A stretch of DNA of 64,000 nucleotides from JAJFKX01 sp965230265 (GTDB lineage: Bacteria > Pseudomonadota > Gammaproteobacteria > Xanthomonadales > Wenzhouxiangellaceae). Position 1 is the first letter of the stretch. Each line of letters opens with the position of its first letter. This document shows positions 9,601 to 16,889 of the stretch, piece after piece. A model generated the notes under the pieces. The model worked only from the letters and a program-made list of their open reading frames with translations, was not told where the DNA came from and searched no databases. Both the position numbers and the translations under genes were made by a program. The stretch spans positions 2,232,001 through 2,296,000 of the forward strand of contig OZ245999.1 of the NCBI GenBank assembly GCA_965230265.1, given 5' to 3'.

Positions 9601-9798
9601 AGTCGTCGAATACGCCTATCAAAATACATTGCTGTTAGCTTACTGTTACTCGGCATTGCGATGCTGATAACCGCAATCGGCCCGATTGGCAGCAACTTCT
9701 TATTGCCCTCTGCACTGACTTTATTGATCGCTATGTCTATAGCGGTATGGGTAGCATTGGCTTATTGGAAGAAACACCGGTCAACACATTCAACCTGA
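6646..9798 (+). CDS. Large exported, C-terminally membrane-anchored protein of unknown function
   Basis: I choose ATG 6646 because GGAGG at 6636-6640 is well spaced for it; an in-frame GTG at 6634 overlaps that site. The product has 1050 residues. It has an N-terminal signal sequence ending near SATEIT and then about 900 residues rich in beta-strand patterns without recognised catalytic motifs. Three C-terminal hydrophobic helices lie at about residues 960-1040, followed by a basic tail (YWKKHR). The protein is therefore predicted to be a large periplasmic beta-sandwich array tethered to the inner membrane. It is the third gene of the sigma/anti-sigma unit, 26 bases after the vWA gene, and likely works with it. 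I recognise no family. A GGACACCCAT copy lies in-frame at 8001. Confidence 0.75.
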   Translation: MQRQLLIVSQYLSLLTLVLIASLNISATEITADENGQVQLPLTVYNHLINLSQQDPRPAPAGYAIGNASINVIVTDRNDRSTAQVEATVMIEVFESEWTLIPVLANGTALNSVKVDGEDVQLVHGPDGLSWSTNRAATVTMQLRYGLDAQRSTAGFVLPVPVPRAAATHMQVSFPDTGLDLAVVPAADINTVEQDGLTLTTASIPTTGAVMVSWRAPGNQPYIVSRAHYQGTLEGEALSWDASYTVEIFEGERVTLPVIPASITLSDIQIDGQSATVLEQDGYFATVVHGRGVHTVTAKFHIPVTTDNGPPSAHLLIPRVPVSQFDLSLPGRKELNVSPHANVSSQELDDLTQATVYVPLSDRVTFSWVEAVPEHLRTEVRANASIYHALHAEEGVLHGRALVAYEITHGETNQLTLQAPAHVQINSVRANNAKVSDWAIATHPELNQELNQDTHNSAQADQGTISHKRISVFLDRAVQGELVLEVAYEYLTGSAENEKLVIDVPLLTASEVHRQRGMIALLTGPELMLTPVDEEGVSRVGENQLPVFVRNSLNMTVAHTYKYTNPKSILSVKPTIPERQQGKFDAQVDTLISIGEVTLTGSATIAVNVKSGSIMALVLQLPKDINVLDVTGPSIRHHDSLISNDNQQIHLDFTQEMQGQFKLEINYERITDDGATETEVPTILVADAEVEHGRIAIEALTAVEVQAGITEQLSSLEINELPRQLVLKTTNPILLAYKYVQPPFKLALNVTHHKEIDVQVASIEKAEYETLFTRDGLAVTTANFIIRNSRRQFLRLNLPQEANIWSVFVDGRAEKPAHSDSTDELDNKQVLIKMINSAEGFPVKIIYAMPADPLGSLGKISSRLVRPDMVVTHTYWDVFLPSGIQYQKPHSNMQIVRHGQSVNPAELRRSRFGQEDFNANLNSQPLQITVPTQGIHFAFQKLYANQATEDPQFTIRYASAGATRIGGMLSVLAVVLIWLGIITLGSRRIRLSKYIAVSLLLLGIAMLITAIGPIGSNFLLPSALTLLIAMSIAVWVALAYWKKHRSTHST
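7979..8010 (+). repeat. 12-bp tandem repeat running into a GGACACCCAT motif, inside a gene
   Basis: aattgaatcagg occurs at 7979-7990 and again at 7991-8002. The second copy flows directly into ggacacccat (8001-8010). In the protein this reads as a repeated E-L-N-Q followed by D-T-H. The motif is the same as the one around the RAYT gene at 31.3-32.9 kb. Confidence 0.85.
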
Positions 9799-9836
9799 CA
9801 CCATTAAATGCATCACACCCAAAACCTGTTAAAGCC

Positions 9837-9866
9837 AGCGGAAAGCACTGTACTTTCCGCTTTTTT
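9837..9866 (+). terminator. Intrinsic terminator of the sigma/vWA operon
   Basis: A perfect 9-bp stem (agcggaaag, loop cactgta, ctttccgct) is followed by a run of six T. It lies 38 bases after the stop of the 1050-residue gene and should end the operon. The convergent minus-strand gene stops at 9893. Confidence 0.9.
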
Positions 9867-9892
9867 ATATCATCATCGGCTTTATTTGATGC

Positions 9893-12800
9893 TCAGAATT
9901 GACCAGCATCACAATCAATGCCACTGTGACTGGTTAACCTCACCAGATTGAATGTACTGCTGCCAAACCCAGCGACAGTAGAGTTAAAGTTAAAGGTTGC
10001 CCTGTTACAGGCTGACTGGTTAAACGTTGCACTACCCCAGGGAATCTGGACAAGATCATTGGTATCAAAAGCATCACCAAAACGAGGCCCGATAGAGCTG
10101 TTCAGGGCATCAAATACCACCGTGTTATTGGCTGGATTAAAAGTGCCAACGCCACCTAACCAGTATTGGTTACCACCCGTGGCGTTATAGGTATACCAAT
10201 ACAGCACCACCCGGTTATCGGTCAGTGCTTCGAGCACCATGCCTTCACCATCCCGGGCTGGTACAAACCAGGAACCTGTAACCACCTGGCTGGGTTGTGT
10301 GGGCGGTGGGTTATTGGGTTGCTGGCAGCTGACTCCAGCCAGGTTGGTTAAGCGCTGGATGCTTCTGGCCTGGCGCCCGAAATTTTCATCCGAACTATAA
10401 GAAACACCACCATTGTTGCAATCGGTAAAGTACATGCGCAAATCACCCCAGCGATTGCGGATGACATCATCCGGATCAAATGCACCAAACACGGCGCCGC
10501 CGGTCAGGTTAAGATCGTTGAAAATAATTTCGTTGTTGACGATATCACCTGTACCAACAATCCAGTTTTGAGCCCCGCCGTTTGGGGCAAATGTAAAGAA
10601 CGCGATGATGGCACGCTGACCACCTGGCAAAATAGCGATATTCCAACCTTCTCCGGAGCGGCTGGTATTAAACCAGGAGCCAGAGATACCATCGTTGATG
10701 GGTAATAAACTGATGGTATTTCCATCCACCGCCGCCGAGTCACGCAAATCGATAAAACCGTTACTGTTCACATCGGCTATCAGGTTATAGTCCAGATCAC
10801 GTTCGCCCAGACCATACATCTGAATAATTCCATTGCGATCGGTGTTATCGATACTGCCATTGTTATTGACATCACCAGGCAGTAATGGGTCATCACGGGT
10901 TAATACCTGCTGCATCAGTACTCGCGCCTGAGGCAATACAGGCTGACCGGTACGATTTTCCAGCAGCGATGTGACCATAAAGGTATTAATGTCGACAAAC
11001 CGTCCCTGCCCCACCCTGTTGACCGCCTGACTGGCACTATTATTGGGCAAGGTCTGCAATGCCTGAGGGTTATTGCCTGAAGGGTTGCCAATCTGAATAA
11101 CAAAATCGCGATGCGATGCCAGACTGCCCTGTGCAAACCCGATAAACTGGCCATCAGAAGCCTGTCCGATTCGCAGCCTTTGGCTACCGCCTGCTACCAC
11201 CACATTGCTTAATGTGCCATCAAATACCGTCGGTGTTTGTAAAACTGCACCAGTACCAGGGTTAAAAGTGGTCTCAGTCAAAGTCCAGTTATCAGCATAT
11301 AAAGGATTAATGGGGAATGGCTGATTGCCCACATCCAAAAAATCACTGTCTGTCATGGCCACGCGCTGAAGGTTGAATGCAGTTACCTGGTTGCCTGGCA
11401 CATTAAAGCTGGCGGTATCCGGACCAGTAAAGCTTCCGGTTACACCCAACGGGCTAATACTGACTTCACCGTTATTGGTAATAGACGCAGTATGACCCAC
11501 ACCACTGAAATTGGTGATACTGAAAAGGTTATTACTGCCTTCAATTCTGCGGATGGTCACCGCTTCCTGACCGTTCGACTGGCCAGTGAAAGTGTTGATA
11601 TACAAACCTTCAGGATCAAGCCCGCTAATACCAGGGCCTGGTGATGTATTGGGGAAGTTGATACTCCAGCCGATATCTTCAAATAAGTTCAGCGTTAGAT
11701 CCACCTGATCAAATACTGTGCTAGAAAAAGGTTGCATCAAAAGGTTTGGAAACGCAGCAGCTGTCCAGTGCGAAACCGACGAACCCAGTACCACTGGGTC
11801 CGGAGCATGCATTCTCAGAAAACCATCGGTGGCGCCAGGAACTGAATCCTCATCAATACCAATCGTCACGCTAACGCCAGGCGCAGGCAATTGTGCTTCC
11901 ATCGCATTGCCCAGTGCTTGCTCAATACCAATGGTAAGAATATTGATTTGCGGATCGCTCCCTCCCAACTGGGGAGGCAGGTTTTGCGGTACATTGTTGG
12001 CAATAATGACTGCCACTGCTCCCGCGTTCTGGGCATTCAAGGTTTTGACTGTGAAATTGCACTGGCCGCGCCTGATTAATGCAATGTTACCGTTAACCGC
12101 CGATGCATTGTTCAGGCTTGAGCAGCCATCGGTACTGTCACCAATACCGTCATCGACCAGAACCACCTGACCAGTGATCTGCTGCACGGGCACACCCGGG
12201 CCAAAACTGGCGCCAGTGGCCAGTGTTGTACTGGCAATTGAACCTGGTGAGTTAATGGTCAGCTCGGGAATGCCCAGCACACTGGGAAAGGCGGCGTTCA
12301 CACTGGCACCATTCCATACCAAATTGGGATCATTGATAGCCGATGCCACCCGTTGCGCTGGCGTCATATTGATCCAGAATTGACCAAGATCCAGATCAAA
12401 CAAAAAATCTGCCCAGATATCCGGAACGTTAATCGCAAAAGCGCCGGTTTCCCGATCAGTAAAAGTGACAAAACCCAGACCATGTGCGATCTCGTGCAGC
12501 ACTACCGGCAACAGCTCAATCTGATTTGGCGGAGTTAAACCATCCAGACCGTAATACCAACCGGTTGCCCCCGAGCAACCATTATCAATATCGCTATTGA
12601 AGATGGTGTTGATATCCGGGGTACCTTCATCCAGATCAAAGCCGGCCAGACTATTGGCCAGCGCTACCGGGTACAAGCGATTAAATTGCGGTGTATTAGG
12701 AAAATCTCCAAACGCTGTGGTCGGTCCCGCAGCCCCCAATGTGGTGCCATCCGGCCCACAGGTTTGCGAATTGAATTGTGCCGAAATAGTAATTTCGACA

Positions 12801-13042
12801 TTGCTATTGATAAAGCCACCCCAAATCTCTGCAGCACGCTCAAACACCAATCTGCGTTGCTCACCCAGTGTGGTACCAGGGTTCCCACCGACAGGAGACA
12901 TTGGTGTTGGGTCGTTAAAACCTTCGTTATTGCCATCGTCAATCGCCAGTGAAATCACTGTCTGGGCATGCACAGGTAGATGACATACCAGCAGCAATAA
13001 AACTGTTACCGCACCAACAAACCGCTGTTTAAACCTGCGCAC
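9893..13042 (-). CDS. Secreted metalloprotease-like protein with PA domain, dockerin repeat and paired C-terminal domains
   Basis: The product has 1049 residues from GTG 13042, with a signal peptide ending near VHAQ. Around residues 180-190 it has HEIAHGLGF, a zinc-metallopeptidase HExxH. The extended H of the metzincin motif is T here, and the third ligand may be elsewhere, for example in a downstream SHW. A protease-associated (PA) domain lies at about 290-400. A dockerin-like double EF-hand is near 720-770 (GDVNNNGSIDNTDRNG and ADVNSNGFIDLRDS). Two related C-terminal domains begin with GSWFNTSRSGEGW and GSWFVPARDGEGM. The start lies 1 base after the stop of the upstream small gene, so translation is probably coupled. 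Substrate is unknown; extracellular protein degradation is the likely role. Confidence 0.8.
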   Translation of the reverse strand: MRRFKQRFVGAVTVLLLLVCHLPVHAQTVISLAIDDGNNEGFNDPTPMSPVGGNPGTTLGEQRRLVFERAAEIWGGFINSNVEITISAQFNSQTCGPDGTTLGAAGPTTAFGDFPNTPQFNRLYPVALANSLAGFDLDEGTPDINTIFNSDIDNGCSGATGWYYGLDGLTPPNQIELLPVVLHEIAHGLGFVTFTDRETGAFAINVPDIWADFLFDLDLGQFWINMTPAQRVASAINDPNLVWNGASVNAAFPSVLGIPELTINSPGSIASTTLATGASFGPGVPVQQITGQVVLVDDGIGDSTDGCSSLNNASAVNGNIALIRRGQCNFTVKTLNAQNAGAVAVIIANNVPQNLPPQLGGSDPQINILTIGIEQALGNAMEAQLPAPGVSVTIGIDEDSVPGATDGFLRMHAPDPVVLGSSVSHWTAAAFPNLLMQPFSSTVFDQVDLTLNLFEDIGWSINFPNTSPGPGISGLDPEGLYINTFTGQSNGQEAVTIRRIEGSNNLFSITNFSGVGHTASITNNGEVSISPLGVTGSFTGPDTASFNVPGNQVTAFNLQRVAMTDSDFLDVGNQPFPINPLYADNWTLTETTFNPGTGAVLQTPTVFDGTLSNVVVAGGSQRLRIGQASDGQFIGFAQGSLASHRDFVIQIGNPSGNNPQALQTLPNNSASQAVNRVGQGRFVDINTFMVTSLLENRTGQPVLPQARVLMQQVLTRDDPLLPGDVNNNGSIDNTDRNGIIQMYGLGERDLDYNLIADVNSNGFIDLRDSAAVDGNTISLLPINDGISGSWFNTSRSGEGWNIAILPGGQRAIIAFFTFAPNGGAQNWIVGTGDIVNNEIIFNDLNLTGGAVFGAFDPDDVIRNRWGDLRMYFTDCNNGGVSYSSDENFGRQARSIQRLTNLAGVSCQQPNNPPPTQPSQVVTGSWFVPARDGEGMVLEALTDNRVVLYWYTYNATGGNQYWLGGVGTFNPANNTVVFDALNSSIGPRFGDAFDTNDLVQIPWGSATFNQSACNRATFNFNSTVAGFGSSTFNLVRLTSHSGIDCDAGQF

Positions 13043-13043
13043 T

Positions 13044-13457
13044 TTATTTCACTACCGGTTTGTCGTGTGATGCCAGGTGCTCGGCATCCAACAATTCAGC
13101 AGGGTGATCGGTACAGTAATGAACCAGCTCACCCTCTTGGTTGGTTTTGGCCACTGAAGTCATCATAAAACGACCTTGCAGATCAACCTTTTTGGTGCCA
13201 TCGGGTAATACCACCATTTCCAGCCCCTGGTTGGAAAAGTTAACTGAACTTGGCTGCATTAATCGTGCAACTTCTGGAGGAGGTGTTGTTACTTCACCCG
13301 TTTGTGGATCACGGTAGTACAACACGCTGGCACTGCCGACCGCTGGTTGCTGTGTTTGCTGGCTGGATGACTCATCAGACGATGACGCCGGAGATTGTGC
13401 AAAAACCACTAATGGCGTAGCCGTAGTGATCAAAAATACCAGTGAACGTAACATCAT
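13044..13457 (-). CDS. Small exported protein upstream of the dockerin protease
   Basis: I start at ATG 13457, which places a signal peptide (MMLRSLVFLITT... ending VVFAQS) at the N-terminus and has GGAAAA upstream. An earlier in-frame start at 13529 would add 24 hydrophilic residues. The mature part of about 118 residues has a Ser/Gln-rich start and no recognised domain. Its stop lies 1 base before the GTG of the protease-like gene, so the two form an operon. A chaperone, inhibitor or anchoring role for the protease is possible but is only inferred from position. Confidence 0.7.
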   Translation of the reverse strand: MMLRSLVFLITTATPLVVFAQSPASSSDESSSQQTQQPAVGSASVLYYRDPQTGEVTTPPPEVARLMQPSSVNFSNQGLEMVVLPDGTKKVDLQGRFMMTSVAKTNQEGELVHYCTDHPAELLDAEHLASHDKPVVK

Positions 13458-13632
13458 AAAATTTTTCCGGATTGGTGAATTTTTCAGGTGATTATCGGCG
13501 TTGTTAGAGCCTGGCCCCGTCTCAGTCATCGAATAAACTCTCTATTTCAGACCGTATTTGTACGATCATCTTTCATATTAGCCGCTTTTGTATCAACACA
13601 GACTGAATACATACAGACGGCATATCCTGCGC

Positions 13633-14079
13633 TTATTTTCCCCTGATGCTGCGATAGTTTTCGATAAAACCATCCACATCATAACTGGCTATAACCTGGC
13701 CAATCACATCCAACGGTACTTGCTCCAGTTTTTTGAAGCGAATACAGGACTTGCCCATATTTAATGTCATGCCGGCAGCCTGATAACCTTCGCGCAGCAT
13801 CTTATCAATTTCGGGGTCGCAATTGACCGCATTCAAATAAATTGCGTTATGATTTTTCTGTGCTGCAATCGCTGCATACATCAGTGGTTTTTTATTATAT
13901 GTTTCGGCAAAGGTGTTTAAGGGAATTTCATAGGTCGGCATGCCCCAAGTCATGGTCTCTTCAAAACCATCCGATAAATTTTGCAGTATCACTGCACGTA
14001 CTGTGGTCAGTATTTCCCGGCGATCGTCCTGCAGATCAGCCAGATATTGCTCTACCGAGGTGGTTTTGCTGGATACCAT
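13633..14079 (-). CDS. DUF1801-family protein
   Basis: This is a 148-residue cytoplasmic protein. It shows the DUF1801 (YdhG-like) pattern of an N-terminal helix ending DDRREILTTVRAVI, then ETMTWGMPTYEIP, and a C-terminal MGKSCIRFKKLEQVPLD block. The fold is common in bacteria but no biochemical role is established. GGAG precedes the ATG. The gene stands alone between the peroxiredoxin terminator and the small exported-protein gene. Confidence 0.85.
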   Translation of the reverse strand: MVSSKTTSVEQYLADLQDDRREILTTVRAVILQNLSDGFEETMTWGMPTYEIPLNTFAETYNKKPLMYAAIAAQKNHNAIYLNAVNCDPEIDKMLREGYQAAGMTLNMGKSCIRFKKLEQVPLDVIGQVIASYDVDGFIENYRSIRGK

Positions 14080-14150
14080 TGATTGACTCCGTCGGTTGGT
14101 TATAGGTTATATGCGGGGTGTTGTGATAACCAATTATATGTCAGCAATAA

Positions 14151-14177
14151 AAAAACCGGCAATTCACCGGTTTTTTT
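14151..14177 (-). terminator. Bidirectional intrinsic terminator
   Basis: aaaaccgg and ccggtttt form an 8-bp stem with loop caattca, and both strands carry A/T runs outside the stem. It lies 31 bases beyond the stop of the peroxiredoxin gene and separates it from the DUF1801 gene. Confidence 0.9.
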
Positions 14178-14207
14178 AAATTAACTATTCACTCATCAAT
14201 AAGCTGT

Positions 14208-14867
14208 TTAGCGATCACGCTTAAAGCGTTTATCCGCATCCAACTGGTAAGCCTCTGCCGCCGCAAGCAGTACTTTAGGCGATAAGCGGATGGAATAATT
14301 CGGATTCACATACTGGAAGTGTACCCGGCCATCAGTGCCAATAATGAACGTCGCCGGTACCGGTAAACCCGCCTTGTCATCGCCCGAAATTTCTTCCAGT
14401 GTTAAACCACGACTGGCAAAACGATCAAGCGTGTCCTGACTGACCTTAAAAGCAATACCAAAGGTTTCTGCCGCTTTTAATGAGCCATCTGAATACAATT
14501 GATAGTCAACCTTTTCAGAAAGGCTCTCATATAGACGCTCTGGACGGTCAGCACTGATAAACCAGACATCAAAGCCCTGTGCACGCAGCTCAGTTTCGGC
14601 TTTACGCAGTTCTGCCAAATGCAGATTACAATAAGGGCACCAGCCACCACGATAAAATGTCACCACAACCGGTTTTTCCAGTGAATCCGGCTGCACATGG
14701 ACCCGTTCACCTTCTACCGTTTTGACATCAAACGCAGGTACCTGCATGCCAGGCAACAATGGCCTGACATCATTCTGGTCGGAATAGATTTCAGCGCTGG
14801 ATGATGAGCCAATCAATAACGCCGATAAAAACACTGTCAAGGTGATGGTTTTTTTTAAAAAATACAT
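14208..14867 (-). CDS. Exported peroxiredoxin-like (AhpC/TSA) thiol protein
   Basis: The 219-residue protein has a signal peptide ending near SSAEI and a thioredoxin-fold body. The redox motif is FYRGGWCPYC, with cysteines at about 77 and 80. This CPYC spacing belongs to the peroxiredoxin-like AhpC/TSA group rather than to classical two-Cys peroxiredoxins. It probably reduces peroxides or disulfides in the periplasm. GAGGAA precedes the start. The gene lies 23 bases downstream of the DAHP synthase stop, so it may be the third gene of a dsbB-DAHPS-Prx transcript. That would join two thiol-redox functions. Confidence 0.87.
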   Translation of the reverse strand: MYFLKKTITLTVFLSALLIGSSSSAEIYSDQNDVRPLLPGMQVPAFDVKTVEGERVHVQPDSLEKPVVVTFYRGGWCPYCNLHLAELRKAETELRAQGFDVWFISADRPERLYESLSEKVDYQLYSDGSLKAAETFGIAFKVSQDTLDRFASRGLTLEEISGDDKAGLPVPATFIIGTDGRVHFQYVNPNYSIRLSPKVLLAAAEAYQLDADKRFKRDR

Positions 14868-14890
14868 GAATGTTCCTCGTGAAAACTCTT

Positions 14891-16255
14891 TCAGGACTGT
14901 TGTCGCTTACGTACAATCAACATTGCCAATTCGATAGCCTGCTCATAGTTCAAACGCGGATCAACCGTGGATTTATAAGCACGTTGTAAGTCAGTATCGG
15001 ACAAAGCCCGTGCGCCGCCAGTACATTCGGTCACGTCCTCTCCTGTTAATTCCAGATGCACACCACCCAAAATCGAACCACATTCAGCATGTACATCAAA
15101 AGCCTGTTCCAGCTCCGAATGGATATTTTCAAAACGACGCGTTTTAATGCCCTGAGCCGTGCTTTCGGTATTACCGTGCATGGGGTCACATATCCAGGTT
15201 ACCGGATGATCAGTGCCTTTGACTGTGCGTATCAGCGGTGGCAGATGCTCACGGATATGTTTCTGGCCCATACGGTGAATCAAGGTAATGCGACCGGGTT
15301 CGCGAGTCGGGTTGAGCACATCCAGTAAACCACGCAGCCAGTCGCTGCTCATACCAGGACCTATCTTGATTCCCATCGGGTTGCGAATACCCCGGAAAAA
15401 CTCCACATGCGCGCCATCCAGTTGTGCGGTACGCATACCAATCCATGGAAAATGTGTGGACAGGTTGTGCCAGCCTTCAACACGCGGAACTTGACGCGTC
15501 AGCGCCTGCTCATAGTGTAAATGCAAGGCCTCATGTGAGGTGTAAAAGTCGGTGCGTTTTAGGGTCCCGGCGGTTTTCCCGGTCACGGTTTCCATAAACC
15601 GGATGGATTGTTCAATATCATCTGCGATACGTTGGAACTCTTCTGCCAATGGTGAATGCTCCAACCAGCTCAAATTCCAGTACTCTGGATGGTGTAAATC
15701 TGCAAAGCCACCATCGACCAGTGCACGCACAAAGTTCATGGTCAATGCCGAACGTGCGTGTGCGCGCAACAAACGGTGTGGATCAGGGACGCGGGCGGCT
15801 TCGGTAAAGTCCGGTCCATTAACGATATCACCACGGTAGCTGGGTAAGGTCACACCATCACGCGTCTCGGTATCTGAGGAGCGGGGCTTGGCATATTGGC
15901 CGGCAAAACGACCGATCCGTACCATCGGCATTTCCAATCCGTGTGTCAGCACCAATGACATCTGCAACAATACTTTCAAGCGGTTGGTAATGACTGGCGA
16001 AGTGCATTCGTCAAAATTTTCAGAGCAATCACCGCCTTGAAGGACAAAGCGCCTGCCCTGCTGGGCTTCAGCCAGCTCTTCTCGCAGGCTATTAATTTCC
16101 CACGAGGTCACCAGCGGCGGTAATTGATTTAACTGGCTGAGGGCACCGTTCAAAGCCTGCTGGTCCGGATAAGTGGCTTGTTGCAGCGCATCTTTGTCAT
16201 GCCACGAGTCGATCCGCCAGTTATGCGCATCCAGTGCGTGTAATGCTTGTTGCAT
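14891..16255 (-). CDS. Class II 3-deoxy-7-phosphoheptulonate (DAHP) synthase
   Basis: This enzyme condenses phosphoenolpyruvate and erythrose 4-phosphate in the first step of the shikimate pathway. The 454 residues match the plant-type class II family throughout. Visible signatures are QGGDCSENFDE, RIGRFAGQYAKPRSS, HRMGQKHIREHLPPL, CDPMHGNT and GGVHLELTGEDVTECTGG. The conserved Cys, His, Glu and Asp metal-site residues are present in those blocks. GAGGT precedes the ATG. The gene begins 3 bases after the dsbB stop, an unusual pairing whose functional link is unclear. Confidence 0.95.
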   Translation of the reverse strand: MQQALHALDAHNWRIDSWHDKDALQQATYPDQQALNGALSQLNQLPPLVTSWEINSLREELAEAQQGRRFVLQGGDCSENFDECTSPVITNRLKVLLQMSLVLTHGLEMPMVRIGRFAGQYAKPRSSDTETRDGVTLPSYRGDIVNGPDFTEAARVPDPHRLLRAHARSALTMNFVRALVDGGFADLHHPEYWNLSWLEHSPLAEEFQRIADDIEQSIRFMETVTGKTAGTLKRTDFYTSHEALHLHYEQALTRQVPRVEGWHNLSTHFPWIGMRTAQLDGAHVEFFRGIRNPMGIKIGPGMSSDWLRGLLDVLNPTREPGRITLIHRMGQKHIREHLPPLIRTVKGTDHPVTWICDPMHGNTESTAQGIKTRRFENIHSELEQAFDVHAECGSILGGVHLELTGEDVTECTGGARALSDTDLQRAYKSTVDPRLNYEQAIELAMLIVRKRQQS

Positions 16256-16258
16256 TGT

Positions 16259-16759
16259 TTACCTCGATCTCAAAATTGCAATTAATGTACCTGCCATCAA
16301 TACGATGTAACAGATTAAAGTCCAGCCTGGCATACTCAGCCCCAAGAACTGCCAATCTATTGTGGCGCAACTACCGGAGCCATGCAGTACGGTCTGCCAA
16401 ACTTCCGCCAGCGGGAAGTTTTCCAGCATATAGCTCAAACCGGGGCCACATTCGGGTACTTTATCCGGCGGCAAGCTTTGCAGCCACAAATGCCGACCGG
16501 CAATCAGACAACCAATAATGCCACCAATGATTACCAGACCGCCATATACCCAACGACCTTTCACACCGGGGTTATGAATGGCAGCAACCAGCGCAACAAA
16601 ACCCATGGCAAAAAAGGCCACACGTTGCAAAATACATAACGGGCACGGCTCTAGCAGCATCTGGTATTGGACGTAATAGGCATAGCCCAACAGACCCGCT
16701 ACTGCCAATACCACCAACATAAACCAAACCCTAGGTTTGAATACTGCACTCAATACCAT
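16259..16759 (-). CDS. dsbB: Disulfide bond formation protein DsbB
   Basis: DsbB reoxidises the periplasmic oxidant DsbA and passes electrons to quinones. The 166-residue protein has four membrane helices. The first cysteine pair is C39-P-L-C42 (LEPCPLCILQR) and the second is C104/C131 in the second periplasmic loop. Length and spacing match the family. It is the first gene of a transcript with DAHP synthase 3 bases downstream, and is divergent from the ammonia-lyase. No dsbA is visible in the window. Confidence 0.95.
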   Translation of the reverse strand: MVLSAVFKPRVWFMLVVLAVAGLLGYAYYVQYQMLLEPCPLCILQRVAFFAMGFVALVAAIHNPGVKGRWVYGGLVIIGGIIGCLIAGRHLWLQSLPPDKVPECGPGLSYMLENFPLAEVWQTVLHGSGSCATIDWQFLGLSMPGWTLICYIVLMAGTLIAILRSR

Positions 16760-16889
16760 CGACTTTTTACTCCAATAAGAATCTTTATATGGCTATACTG
16801 CACGTTTTACAGACCTGCTGACAAGCCATAGTGACTACAGTTCGCTTTGTCAGCGCTGAGCTGGGTTAAAACCGCGCAAGGACATGACC

